Source: Clostridiales bacterium (GTDB lineage Bacteria; Bacillota; Clostridia; Christensenellales; CAG-917). From it: a DNA stretch of 16,307 bases. Shown piece after piece: positions 5,642-13,447 of the stretch (the stretch's first letter is position 1; each line of letters opens with the position of its first letter). Where the stretch lies: assembly GCA_012800805.1 (NCBI GenBank), contig JAAZIO010000086.1:1-16307 (forward strand). Reading direction: 5' to 3'. The translations under genes and the position numbers were made by a program. The notes beneath the pieces were generated by a model. It worked only from the letters and a program-made list of their open reading frames with translations. It was not told where the DNA came from and ran no database searches.

Positions 5642-6823
5642 ATGCTGCCAAAATATTATGAGTTTTTGAATTCGGTAAAAATCATGTCGGGTATCAAAGC
5701 GCTTGAAAACATTCCCCATGAGCTTAATATGCTCGGCGCTAAAAAACCCATCATCCTCACCGACGCCATTTTAGCCAAAACAGGCGCGCTCGATAAGCTC
5801 GTCAAAGTATTCTCGGGCTGGGACATTGATGTAAGCGAAGTTTACACAAACATTCCCCCCGACAGCTCAATAAAGGCAATAAACGAAATCGCCGGCATCT
5901 TTAAGGAAAAGGGCTGCGACGCTATAATCGCCCTCGGCGGCGGCTCGGTCATCGACACCGCGAAAGGCCTTAGGGTTGTAATAGAGCAGGGTGGCGACGA
6001 TATCATGCAATACATGGGGCTTGAGTGCCTGCCCAGAAAGACGCGCGTTCCTTTCGCCGTCATTCCCACCACCAGCGGAACGGGCAGCGAATGCACCAAC
6101 GTCGCGGTTATCGCAAACCCCGACAAGAATGTAAAGATGGAGTTCGTCTCATACGACCTTCTTCCCGACTTTACCGTGCTTGACCCCGAGATGACAAAGA
6201 CCATGCCTCCCAAAATCACCGCCAACACGGGCGTGGACGCTCTCGTTCACGCGGTTGAGGCCTACACCTGCCTGCAGAAGAACCCGCTCTCCCAGTCATA
6301 CGCTTTTGCGGCGATAAGGCTTATAACCACTTATCTTCCCAAGGCAGTTCTCGACGGCTCTAACGACGAATATCGTCTTGCCATGTCCAACGCGGCAACG
6401 ATGGCGGGCATAGCCTTCTCCAACTCCATGGTAGGCATCGTGCATGCGATAGGCCACGCTCTTGGAGGCGTAGCCCATGTTCCGCACGGCACGGCAATGT
6501 CTATTCTCCTTCCGCACTGCATGCGCTTTAACTTAAAGGAGCTTAACTCAGCTTACGGCGAGCTTCTGCTCCCGCTTGCGGGCGCCGAAACTTACGCCAA
6601 GACTCCCAAAGAAGAAAGAGGAGCGAAAGCGGTCGAGTTCGTCACCGAGTTTATCAAGCAGTTTGAGGCGGTAGGTCTTCCCACTACGCTTTCGGCGGCT
6701 GGAGTAAAGGAAGAACAGCTTGAAGCGATTGCCGAAACCGCTATCAACGACGGAGCGAGCCTTGTAAATCCCATAACCGCCACAAAAGAGCAGGTAATAG
6801 AAATTCTAAAGGCCGCGTTTTAA
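5642..6823 (+). CDS. Iron-containing alcohol dehydrogenase
   Basis: This is an NAD(P)-dependent dehydrogenase of the group III (FucO/ADH2-like) family, interconverting an alcohol and an aldehyde or ketone in the cytoplasm. The 393-residue length is normal. The nucleotide-binding GGGS (99-102) with D105 and the PTTSGTGSE block (142-150) are present. The four metal ligands are all in place: D199 and H203 in GVDALVHAVEAY, H268, and H282 in HVPHGTA; H268 and H282 are 14 residues apart, as in FucO. Ribosome binding site AAGGAG at 5631-5636. It is the second gene of an operon with an SCP2-like protein and ends at a strong terminator. Substrate cannot be deduced: butanol, lactaldehyde and 1,3-propanediol dehydrogenases share these motifs. 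Confidence 0.93.
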   Translation: MLPKYYEFLNSVKIMSGIKALENIPHELNMLGAKKPIILTDAILAKTGALDKLVKVFSGWDIDVSEVYTNIPPDSSIKAINEIAGIFKEKGCDAIIALGGGSVIDTAKGLRVVIEQGGDDIMQYMGLECLPRKTRVPFAVIPTTSGTGSECTNVAVIANPDKNVKMEFVSYDLLPDFTVLDPEMTKTMPPKITANTGVDALVHAVEAYTCLQKNPLSQSYAFAAIRLITTYLPKAVLDGSNDEYRLAMSNAATMAGIAFSNSMVGIVHAIGHALGGVAHVPHGTAMSILLPHCMRFNLKELNSAYGELLLPLAGAETYAKTPKEERGAKAVEFVTEFIKQFEAVGLPTTLSAAGVKEEQLEAIAETAINDGASLVNPITATKEQVIEILKAAF

Positions 6824-6855
6824 TTGAATATTTATACAATGTTGTGAATAATTAT

Positions 6856-6887
6856 AAGGAGCGCAAAAAGCGCTCCTTGTTGTTTTT
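6856..6887 (+). terminator. Terminator after the alcohol dehydrogenase gene
   Basis: The stem AAGGAGCGC (6856-6864) pairs with GCGCTCCTT (6870-6878) around AAAAA, followed by GTTGTTTTT. The same GCGCTCCTT core recurs in the terminator at 8729-8760. Confidence 0.88.
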
Positions 6888-6974
6888 AGCTATATAATAT
6901 AGTTATTTTTTGTTTTCAATTTAGAAAAATGTAGAATTTTGGCATTTTGGGCCTTTCGTAGGAGTCTCATTCGC

Positions 6975-7003
6975 TTGACATAATTTGCATAAACGCATAA
7001 AAT
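6975..7003 (+). promoter_or_regulatory. Consensus promoter of the purine permease gene
   Basis: TTGACA (6975-6980), a 17-base spacer and TAAAAT (6998-7003) predict a start near 7010 and a leader of about 69 bases. I see no purine riboswitch core in the leader. Confidence 0.85.
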
Positions 7004-7078
7004 TTCACTGTTGCTAAATATTATTACTGATATTTTAGATAAAATTTAGCCGTCTGGCGGAAAAAAACGGAGGTAATT

Positions 7079-8716
7079 ATGGCAAAAGAACCGATTGAGA
7101 CTAAGCCCGAAGAGCAAATGTCTCAAGAAAACATCGAGATTTCGGAAAACGCCGAAGCTGCCATCAAAATCAGCAAGTTCGATAAGTTTTTCGATATCAC
7201 GGCAAGAAAGTCAAGCATCAGGACCGAAATTTTTGGCGGTATTACGACCTTCTTTGCAATGTGCTACATCATGTTCGTAAACCCGTCGCAAATCACCGGC
7301 GCAAGCGGCGGCCCGCTCTGGAACGCGGTTTATATCGCAACCGCAATAGGCGCGATTATCGGCACGATTCTTATGGCTCTTGTCGCTAAAATGCCTTTGG
7401 CTCAGGCCCCCGGTATGGGACTTAACGCATTCTTCTTTGTCTCATTCATGCTGATGACCGTCGCAGGCACATTTGACGAACAGCTTGCCAGTTTCCAATA
7501 CGGCATGTCGGTTATCGTGGTAGCGGGCGCATTGTTCTTGCTCTTGTCCTTGACCAAAGTTCGCGAAAAAATCGCTCAGGCTCTTCCCGACTGCCTCAAG
7601 AAGTCAATCGCCGCCGGCATCGGCTTGTTTATAGCCTTTATCGGGCTTAAGAACGCAGGCCTCGTTCAGTTTAACCCCTACACCTTTGTCCAGATTGGCA
7701 ACTTCGCCATCGGCAGCAGCAATCCAATACTCGATACCAACGCGTTCCCGATGGTTGTCAATTATCAAAATATAACCTGGTATTCCATCGTTCCAGCTCT
7801 TGTCGCCTTTATCGGTCTTCTTACGATGGGTATTTTAAGAAAGTCCAGATTCCGCATTCTGCGCACGCTCAATGTCGTTTTGGGCATTGCTGTGGGTACC
7901 GCTCTTTACTATCTTTTCAACATCAACAATCCCGACCCCGGCGTATACGGCGTATTCAGCAGCATGGTCAATCCCGGCCAGGCATTCGTGGACTGGGCCA
8001 ACTATGGTCTCGGCGCGTTTGCTTACGGTTTCCAATACTGGGACGCTGAAAACGCTCTCAACATTGTCATCTTAATTATTACCTTCTTCCTTATCGATAT
8101 GTTCGATACCCTCGGAACCCTTCAGGGAACCTGCTCCGAAGCCGGTATGCTTGATAAAAACGGCGTTCCAATGAATCTGGCCAAGTGCCTCCTTTGCGAC
8201 TCAATCGCAACGGTTACGGGCGGCGTTTCCGGCACATCCACCGTTACGACTTACGTTGAGTCCGCCGCGGGCGTTTCGGCAGGCGCAAGAACGGGCTTCA
8301 GCTCCATCATCGTTGCGGGCCTTTTCGTAGTCGCCATGTTCCTCAGCCCCATCGCGTCCATCATTCCCTCGGGCGCGGTAGCAAGCGCTCTCATCTATGT
8401 AGGCGTTCTCATGATGGGCAATGTCAAGGAAATCGACTTCAGCGAAATCACTTCGGCGCTTCCCGCTTTCATCACGCTTATCATGATGCCTCTGACTTAC
8501 TCGATTTCAAACGGCATCGGCATGGGCATGATAACCTATATCATCATAAAGCTCATCACCACTTTCATGGCGGGCAAAGAAGCTATCGTTTCCTACTTCG
8601 GTGTTGTTAAGAATGAAGACGGCGTCAGAGTTTACGGCGACTTCCTCTCAAAAGACATCTATGTTCTTGTCATCGCTATTCTCTTTGCCGTCCGCTTCTT
8701 TGTGGTATACGTTTAA
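7079..8716 (+). CDS. NCS2/AzgA-type purine permease
   Basis: This is a polytopic membrane transporter, probably importing adenine, guanine or hypoxanthine with protons. After a hydrophilic N-terminus of about 35 residues comes the family signature region FFAMCYIMFVNPSQI (about 59-73), then KMPLAQAPGMGLNAFFF (about 104-120) and the substrate-site region SGTSTVTTYVESAAGVSAGARTGF (split near 383-406), characteristic of AzgA-like members of the nucleobase-ascorbate (NCS2) superfamily. Also typical is FLIDMFDTLGTLQGT (about 340-354). About 12-14 hydrophobic segments fit the fold. The length of 545 residues is slightly above many relatives (430-490), partly from the N-terminal extension. GGAGGT (7069-7074) lies 4 bases before the ATG. 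The gene is monocistronic, with its own promoter and terminator. Exact purine specificity is not visible. Confidence 0.9.
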   Translation: MAKEPIETKPEEQMSQENIEISENAEAAIKISKFDKFFDITARKSSIRTEIFGGITTFFAMCYIMFVNPSQITGASGGPLWNAVYIATAIGAIIGTILMALVAKMPLAQAPGMGLNAFFFVSFMLMTVAGTFDEQLASFQYGMSVIVVAGALFLLLSLTKVREKIAQALPDCLKKSIAAGIGLFIAFIGLKNAGLVQFNPYTFVQIGNFAIGSSNPILDTNAFPMVVNYQNITWYSIVPALVAFIGLLTMGILRKSRFRILRTLNVVLGIAVGTALYYLFNINNPDPGVYGVFSSMVNPGQAFVDWANYGLGAFAYGFQYWDAENALNIVILIITFFLIDMFDTLGTLQGTCSEAGMLDKNGVPMNLAKCLLCDSIATVTGGVSGTSTVTTYVESAAGVSAGARTGFSSIIVAGLFVVAMFLSPIASIIPSGAVASALIYVGVLMMGNVKEIDFSEITSALPAFITLIMMPLTYSISNGIGMGMITYIIIKLITTFMAGKEAIVSYFGVVKNEDGVRVYGDFLSKDIYVLVIAILFAVRFFVVYV

Positions 8717-8728
8717 TAAAAAAGCAAT

Positions 8729-8760
8729 AAAAAGCGCTCCTCAAGGAGCGCTTTTTTATT
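8729..8760 (+). terminator. Strong terminator after the purine permease gene
   Basis: The stem AAAAAGCGCTCCT (8729-8741) pairs with AGGAGCGCTTTTT (8744-8756) over a 2-base centre and ends in a T-run. Its symmetric A/T flanks also suit the opposite direction, although yabQ ends 190 bases away. Confidence 0.9.
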
Positions 8761-8930
8761 GCAAATAATAATATTTATTCTGCACATTCCTTTAATATGT
8801 GTAAGGCTAAACCATTTAAGCCGAAAGTTTTATTAAATTGAATTTAGCTTTGTGTAAGAGCAAGGAAGTAAAACAAAAAAATTTTTAATTCAATGCTCTT
8901 TCAATCAACGCTTTTATCAATTTAAGATAA

Positions 8931-8950
8931 TTAAAGTTTTTAAACTTTAA
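8931..8950 (-). terminator. Weak AT-rich hairpin at the end of yabQ
   Basis: TTAAAGTTT (8931-8939) and AAACTTTAA (8942-8950) form a short AT-only stem overlapping the yabQ stop codon. It lacks a G+C core and a clear T-run, so termination here is doubtful. The interval 8761-8930 otherwise shows nothing I can assign. Confidence 0.3.
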
Positions 8951-9324
8951 AGTCTTATTTTTCTAAACGCCGTTTCTTTTGATGCTGTCTGTTTTTCAAT
9001 CAAGGCTTTATCTCTTGCTTTCTTTAACTCTTTAAGCTTATAGCCTATGGTGCCGAAAAGTTTTTTAAATCCCGTGTTTGAAACAAGGGCGGAGAGTATA
9101 AATAAAATTATCGAAAAAGGCTCAAGCCTGCCCTCAAAGAAAAACTGGATAACGGCAAGGTATATGCTTGTTGAAACAACCAAAAGCAGCGCATCCAGCG
9201 CCGCGCGAGCGGGCAGGGGCATCTTAAACGATAGCGCGCGCCATAAAAGAGCGCACCCCGCACCGCATAGAAGTGAGGCAACAGCTTTTATCAGTTGGTC
9301 AAGCGCGTTTATGTTGCTAAGCAT
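8947..9324 (-). CDS. yabQ: YabQ-like sporulation membrane protein
   Basis: YabQ is a membrane protein needed for spore cortex formation in Bacillus subtilis and acts in the outer forespore membrane of the mother cell. This 125-residue product has three hydrophobic segments (about 10-31, 42-65 and 70-86) and the family pattern: a Gly-rich first helix, an Arg, then LDALLL (Asp at the head of the second helix), an aromatic FFFEGRLEPF turn, and a final GFKKLFGTIGYKLKE before a basic tail. It is shorter than the B. subtilis protein, which has additional helices, but short forms occur in Clostridia. The start codon is 2 bases after the yabP stop, so translation is probably coupled; that pairing supports the call. 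In many genomes divIC follows yabQ; here it does not. Confidence 0.75.
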   Translation of the reverse strand: MLSNINALDQLIKAVASLLCGAGCALLWRALSFKMPLPARAALDALLLVVSTSIYLAVIQFFFEGRLEPFSIILFILSALVSNTGFKKLFGTIGYKLKELKKARDKALIEKQTASKETAFRKIRL

Positions 9325-9326
9325 AA

Positions 9327-9602
9327 TTACTTAAATATGCTCTTGAAAAACGATGCCGCGCTTTTTTTGGAAGCATACTTAAGCGCATTGATTTTGCCGT
9401 CTGCGGCAAGCGAGCCACTCTCGAGGTCAAGGTTTGTTATGTTTATGCCCTCGCCCTCGATAATCAGCCGCTCGTCGTTGACTTCGACGATAAGGTTTTT
9501 ATCCGAAAACGACTCAACATTCTTTACGCCCGTCATGGAAAAAGACTTTCTGTTTTCGATTTTAAGGTTGTGAATTTTAAATGCGGGTTTTTTTTCTTCC
9601 AT
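9327..9602 (-). CDS. yabP: YabP-like spore cortex protein
   Basis: YabP is a small protein required for spore cortex assembly, made in the mother cell. The 91-residue product has the family signature in order: HNLKIENRKSFSMTGVKNVESF (about 11-32, split by one strand), then DERLIIEGEGINITNLDLESG (about 43-63) and the DGKINALKY ending (about 67-75). This is the short beta-rich YabP/YqfC-type domain; the pairing with a YabQ-like gene favours YabP over YqfC. A strong ribosome binding site, GGAGGGG, lies just before the ATG at 9602. It is the first gene of a two-gene minus-strand unit, divergent from the acyltransferase operon. In B. subtilis the pair depends on sigma-E; a CATATATT at 9632-9625 loosely resembles a sigma-E -10 box, without a convincing -35. 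Confidence 0.88.
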   Translation of the reverse strand: MEEKKPAFKIHNLKIENRKSFSMTGVKNVESFSDKNLIVEVNDERLIIEGEGINITNLDLESGSLAADGKINALKYASKKSAASFFKSIFK

Positions 9603-9657
9603 ATCCCCTCCAAACCGCTATAAAAATATATGCTTGGGCAATAAATTAAATGTTAAC

Positions 9658-9687
9658 TTGACAAGTAAAAACACGGTAATTTAATAT
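9658..9687 (+). promoter_or_regulatory. Promoter of the acyltransferase-alaS operon
   Basis: TTGACA (9658-9663) is followed after 17 bases by TTAATA or after 18 by TAATAT. The predicted start is 9693-9694, one or two bases before the ATG at 9695. Confidence 0.7.
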
Positions 9688-9694
9688 ATCTATT

Positions 9695-10978
9695 ATGAAA
9701 AAAATCTTAAAGTGGTATAAACTCGATTATTCCGCGAGCTATTACCCGATACTGATGACAAAAAACACACAAAGCATATTCCGCTTGTCCGCCGTGCTCA
9801 AAGAAAAGGTTGACCCCGCGGTTTTGCAAAGCGCTCTTTGCGACATAATGCCGAGGTTTCCGTCCTTTTCGGTTAGGCTGAGAAGCGGCTTTTTTTGGTA
9901 TTACTTTGAAGAGAACACAAAACCCCTTAAAGTTTTTGAAGACGACGGGATACTGCTCAGCAACATAGCCGTCAAAAAAACAAAGGGTTATCTTTTCAGA
10001 GTTACTTATTTTGAAAGAAAGGTTTCTCTTGATATTTTTCACGGCATCACGGACGGTATCGGCGCTATGGAGTTCTTTAAGGCGCTTATCGCAAGATATC
10101 TTGAAAAAACGGGAGCGCAAACAGGAAAGGACAACATCAAGGACATAACCGAACCTCCAAAGCCCGAAGAGCTTGAAGACAGCTTTATAAAAGCATATAA
10201 GCCCACAAAGCTTAAGGACATAAACCTTAAAAAAATTGCGGGCAAACCTCCGCTTATAATTAAAGGAAGCAGGTTTAAAGGCCAGGGCTACGGCACAATA
10301 TCGGGGCTTATGTCGCTGTCCGAGATAAAGCAAAAAGCAAAAGAAGCCGAAGCGGGAATAACAGCTTTTTTATGCGCGCACCTTGCAAAGGCCATTATAG
10401 ACACGCAAAAAGGGGAGAGAAAGCCCGTTTCAATAATGGTGCCTGTAAACCTGCGTCCGCACTTTGGCTCCGAAACGCTTAAAAATTTCGTTTTGTTTGT
10501 AAGACTTAGCGTAAACGCTGACAAAAATTTAAATATCGGTGATATAATTAAGTCATTCGATAAACAGCTTAAGGCGGAGACGGCAAAAGAAAAGCTGCAG
10601 GAGCAGATAAATACCACCGTCAAAGGAAGCTCGTTGTTTGTCTTTAAAGCGCTGCCGCTGCCGCTTAAACATTTCTTTATACGCTTTGGCAAGCTGTTTT
10701 ACAAGTCGCGCCAGAGCATGATATTTTCAAACCTTGGCAACGTAAAGCTGCCAAGTGGAGCGGAGGAGAGCGTAGACAGGCTGTTGTTTAACCTTAATGT
10801 TTCAAAGCACGCTCCCTGCAACGCCTCCGCGATAAGTTTTAACGATAAGCTGGTTATATCCTTTACGAGAGCGATAAAGGAAACCGAGGTTGAAAGGGGG
10901 TTCTTTACTTCGCTCGCAAAGCAAGGAATCAATATAAAAGTATCTTCAAATTTCAGAGAGGAACAGCATGTACTGTAA
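9695..10978 (+). CDS. Condensation-fold acyltransferase (alcohol acetyltransferase-like)
   Basis: This belongs to the CoA-dependent acyltransferase superfamily that includes alcohol acetyltransferases, PapA proteins and NRPS condensation domains. The 427-residue length fits a free-standing two-lobed enzyme. The catalytic motif is FHGITDG (115-121), matching HHxxxDG with the second, catalytic His (H116) and structural D120 kept and the first His replaced by Phe. A later conserved block, MIFSNLGNVKLP (about 348-359), resembles the latch region of this group. There is no signal peptide. It likely transfers an acyl group to an alcohol or amine, but donor and acceptor are unknown. No Shine-Dalgarno precedes the ATG, and the promoter sits next to it, so the message is probably leaderless. 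It overlaps the next gene by 11 bases. Confidence 0.8.
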   Translation: MKKILKWYKLDYSASYYPILMTKNTQSIFRLSAVLKEKVDPAVLQSALCDIMPRFPSFSVRLRSGFFWYYFEENTKPLKVFEDDGILLSNIAVKKTKGYLFRVTYFERKVSLDIFHGITDGIGAMEFFKALIARYLEKTGAQTGKDNIKDITEPPKPEELEDSFIKAYKPTKLKDINLKKIAGKPPLIIKGSRFKGQGYGTISGLMSLSEIKQKAKEAEAGITAFLCAHLAKAIIDTQKGERKPVSIMVPVNLRPHFGSETLKNFVLFVRLSVNADKNLNIGDIIKSFDKQLKAETAKEKLQEQINTTVKGSSLFVFKALPLPLKHFFIRFGKLFYKSRQSMIFSNLGNVKLPSGAEESVDRLLFNLNVSKHAPCNASAISFNDKLVISFTRAIKETEVERGFFTSLAKQGINIKVSSNFREEQHVL

Positions 10979-11630
10979 GCACTGTGAGGTAGAAATTGAG
11001 GGAGCCGCAAGGCTTTGCCCTCTTTGCCACCGCCCCCTTGACGGCGAAGCGGCGCTGTTCCCCGTTGTCATAAAATCAAAAAAGCTAAGCAAAGTTACCT
11101 TTACCGCGACATACCTTATCGCGGCATTGATAATCGCGGTTGTGTGCCTTATCGTAAACCTTGTTTTAGGCCACAAGATACTTTGGAGCGTCGCCGTGGT
11201 GGGGCTTTTAATTTATCTGTATATACTTTTTGCTTGGACGCTCTTTTCCCAAAGGCATACCGCAACCAAGATATTCGTGCAAACTTTAGGCCTTGCCGTA
11301 ATGGTGGCTTTAATGCAGCAGCTCTCGCCGGAGGTCAAATGGTCGCTTAATTATGTCGTGCCCTTTATAATGATGCTTGGCGGCATACTGCTTGCAATCA
11401 TTGCTTTTGCCGCAAAAAAAGCGGGGAGCTATATATTCAATCTTTTGCTTGTAATGATAACAGGTCTTATACCTTTGGTGTATAATCTTATCGTAAAAGA
11501 GGCGACGCTTTGGCCTAGCATCGTTTGCGTAAGCGTTTGCGGCGCGCTTTTTCTGGTTCACATAATTATAAGCGCGGGCAACGCCAAAAACATCATTATT
11601 GAGGAAATCAAAAGGAAGTTTCATCTATAA
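10968..11630 (+). CDS. Zinc-ribbon multispanning membrane protein (DUF6320-like)
   Basis: The 220-residue product starts with a tight zinc ribbon (C3xxC6 ... C17xxC20) and continues, after a short linker, into six hydrophobic segments between about residues 43 and 205, ending in a basic tail. This layout, and its position directly after an alcohol-acetyltransferase-like gene, match the uncharacterised DUF6320 family as I know it. The ATG overlaps the end of the acyltransferase gene and is preceded by GAGAGGA. The tight coupling suggests that the two proteins act together, perhaps acylating a membrane-associated substrate, but this is inference; no catalytic residues are evident in the membrane part. 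Confidence 0.7.
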   Translation: MYCKHCEVEIEGAARLCPLCHRPLDGEAALFPVVIKSKKLSKVTFTATYLIAALIIAVVCLIVNLVLGHKILWSVAVVGLLIYLYILFAWTLFSQRHTATKIFVQTLGLAVMVALMQQLSPEVKWSLNYVVPFIMMLGGILLAIIAFAAKKAGSYIFNLLLVMITGLIPLVYNLIVKEATLWPSIVCVSVCGALFLVHIIISAGNAKNIIIEEIKRKFHL

Positions 11631-11656
11631 ACTAAAGACTGCCTAAAGGAGAAACA

Positions 11657-13438
11657 ATGGAAAGACTTACTTCTTCGGAACTTAGACAAGCATATCTCAA
11701 CTTTTTCAAAGAGAGAGGACATGCCGTTATACCGACATCCTCACTCATTCCCGAAAACGACCCCACGGTTCTTTTTACAACCGCAGGAATGCATCCCCTC
11801 GTGCCTTATCTTCTCGGCGAAAAGCACCCCGCGGGCACAAGGCTTACGGATGTGCAGATTTGCGTGCGCACAGGCGACATCGACGAAGTAGGCGACGCGT
11901 TTCACCTTACCTTCTTTGAAATGCTGGGCAACTGGTCGCTTGGCGATTATTTTAAAAAGGAAGCGATATCTTGGAGTTACGAGTTTTTGACAAAGGTCTT
12001 GGGCATACCCGTTGAAAAACTTGCGGTGAGCGTTTTTGCGGGCGATGAGGACTGCCCCAAAGATGAGGAGAGCGCGCGCATTTGGCAGGAGATGGGCATT
12101 CCCAAAGACAAGATTTTCTTCCTCCCCAAGAAAAACAACTGGTGGGGGCCTGCCGGCATGACCGGCCCCTGCGGACCCGACACCGAGATGTTTATCGACA
12201 CGGGCAAAGAAAAATGCGGCGAGGGCTGCTCTCCCGCTTGCGACTGCGGCAAATACCTTGAAATCTGGAACGATGTATTCATGGAATACTTCAAAAATCA
12301 GGATGGAATGTTTGAGCCGCTCAAACAGCGCAACGTGGATACGGGAATGGGTCTTGAAAGAACCATTTGCATACTTAACGGATACAATTCCGTATACGAA
12401 ACCGACCTTTTCGACTTTGCGATAAAAAAGCTTGAGGAGCTTTCGGGCAGAAAGTACTCGGAAGGCGGCGACGTTACGCTTGCAATGAGGATAGTTGCTG
12501 ACCATGTCCGCACCGCCACATTTATTATAGGCGATGTAAAGGGCGTGACGCCCTCCAACGTCGACCAGGGCTATGTGCTTAGAAGACTTATCCGCCGCGC
12601 CCTGCGTTATCTTAAAAAGCTTGAGCTTGACGGCTCGGCCATGCAAGAAATCGCAAAGCTCTATATAGAAAAATACGGCGATGTATACCCGTTTATAAAA
12701 GAGAACGGAGAAAAGATTATATCCGAGCTTGAGCTTGAGGCGGAAAGGTTCTCAAAAACCTTGGAGCAGGGCCTTAAAGAGCTTGAGAAAGTTCTTACTC
12801 ACATTCAGGGCAAGGTGCTTCCCGGAAAGACCGCGTTCAGGCTTTACGATACCTTCGGTTTCCCGCTTGAAATCACTAAGGAGCTTTGCGCCGAGCAGGG
12901 CTTTAGCGTGGACGAGGAGGGCTATCACGAGGCGTTCAGAATTCACCAGGAAAAGTCAAAGATGGGCGCCGAGCAAAAGTTCAAGGGCGGCCTTGCCGAC
13001 AACGCGGCGCAAACCGCTAGGCTGCATTCCGCGACGCATCTTCTCAACGCCGCTTTAAAGAAAGTTCTTAACGATAACAACATCAACCAAAAGGGCAGCA
13101 ACATAACCGCCGAGCGCCTTCGCTTTGACTTTAATTTCGACAGACCTTTGACGCCCGAAGAGATTAAGGCGGTTGAGGACTTCGTCAACGCCGAAATCAA
13201 AAAGGGCGGCGAGATTATATGCGAGGAGATGACGGTAGACGAAGCTCTTTCAAAAGGCGCTGTAGGCGTGTTCACTTCCAAATACGGCGAAAAAGTAAAG
13301 GTTTATACAATCGGCTGCTCCAAGGAGATTTGCGGCGGCCCGCACGCGGCAAACCTTTCTGAGCTCGGCACTTTCAAAATAGTTAAAGAGCAGAGCTCCT
13401 CGGCGGGCGTAAGAAGGATTAGGGCAATCCTTGAATAA
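11657..13438 (+). CDS. alaS: Short-form alanyl-tRNA synthetase (no C-terminal domain, no editing beta-barrel)
   Basis: This enzyme charges tRNA-Ala with alanine in the cytoplasm. The class II catalytic domain is intact: motif 1 region (TAGMHPLVPYLLG, 42-54), motif 2 (CVRTGDIDEVGD...TFFEMLGNWSLGDYF, 69-99, shorter than in the usual bacterial enzyme), and motif 3 (GMGLERT). The helical tRNA-recognition domain follows. Editing metal ligands are present: H457 and H461 in HSATH, C559 and H563 in CGGPH. At 593 residues it lacks the DHHA1/C-Ala region of the usual roughly 870-residue enzyme, and the beta-barrel normally preceding HxxxH seems missing, as only about 40 residues separate GFSVDEEGY from HSATH. 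A Cys cluster (C187, C191, C195, C197) suggests an extra zinc site. Similar short enzymes are known in Patescibacteria and some Clostridia. AAAGGAG precedes the ATG. It is the third gene of a four-gene operon. Confidence 0.9.
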   Translation: MERLTSSELRQAYLNFFKERGHAVIPTSSLIPENDPTVLFTTAGMHPLVPYLLGEKHPAGTRLTDVQICVRTGDIDEVGDAFHLTFFEMLGNWSLGDYFKKEAISWSYEFLTKVLGIPVEKLAVSVFAGDEDCPKDEESARIWQEMGIPKDKIFFLPKKNNWWGPAGMTGPCGPDTEMFIDTGKEKCGEGCSPACDCGKYLEIWNDVFMEYFKNQDGMFEPLKQRNVDTGMGLERTICILNGYNSVYETDLFDFAIKKLEELSGRKYSEGGDVTLAMRIVADHVRTATFIIGDVKGVTPSNVDQGYVLRRLIRRALRYLKKLELDGSAMQEIAKLYIEKYGDVYPFIKENGEKIISELELEAERFSKTLEQGLKELEKVLTHIQGKVLPGKTAFRLYDTFGFPLEITKELCAEQGFSVDEEGYHEAFRIHQEKSKMGAEQKFKGGLADNAAQTARLHSATHLLNAALKKVLNDNNINQKGSNITAERLRFDFNFDRPLTPEEIKAVEDFVNAEIKKGGEIICEEMTVDEALSKGAVGVFTSKYGEKVKVYTIGCSKEICGGPHAANLSELGTFKIVKEQSSSAGVRRIRAILE

Positions 13439-13447
13439 GGAGGCATT

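Noticed and set aside
7004..7078. Purine riboswitch in the leader of the purine permease
   Set aside because: The leader is only about 69 bases, and I cannot find the conserved purine-aptamer core or two loop arms; only a short GCC/GGC hairpin is visible.
9603..9640. Sigma-E promoter for yabP
   Set aside because: CATATATT resembles a sigma-E -10 box, but no acceptable -35 lies at the right distance, so I did not list it as a feature.
11741..12646. 301-codon minus-strand open frame inside alaS
   Set aside because: It is antisense to highly conserved synthetase motifs, has the composition of a shadow frame and no recognisable domain.
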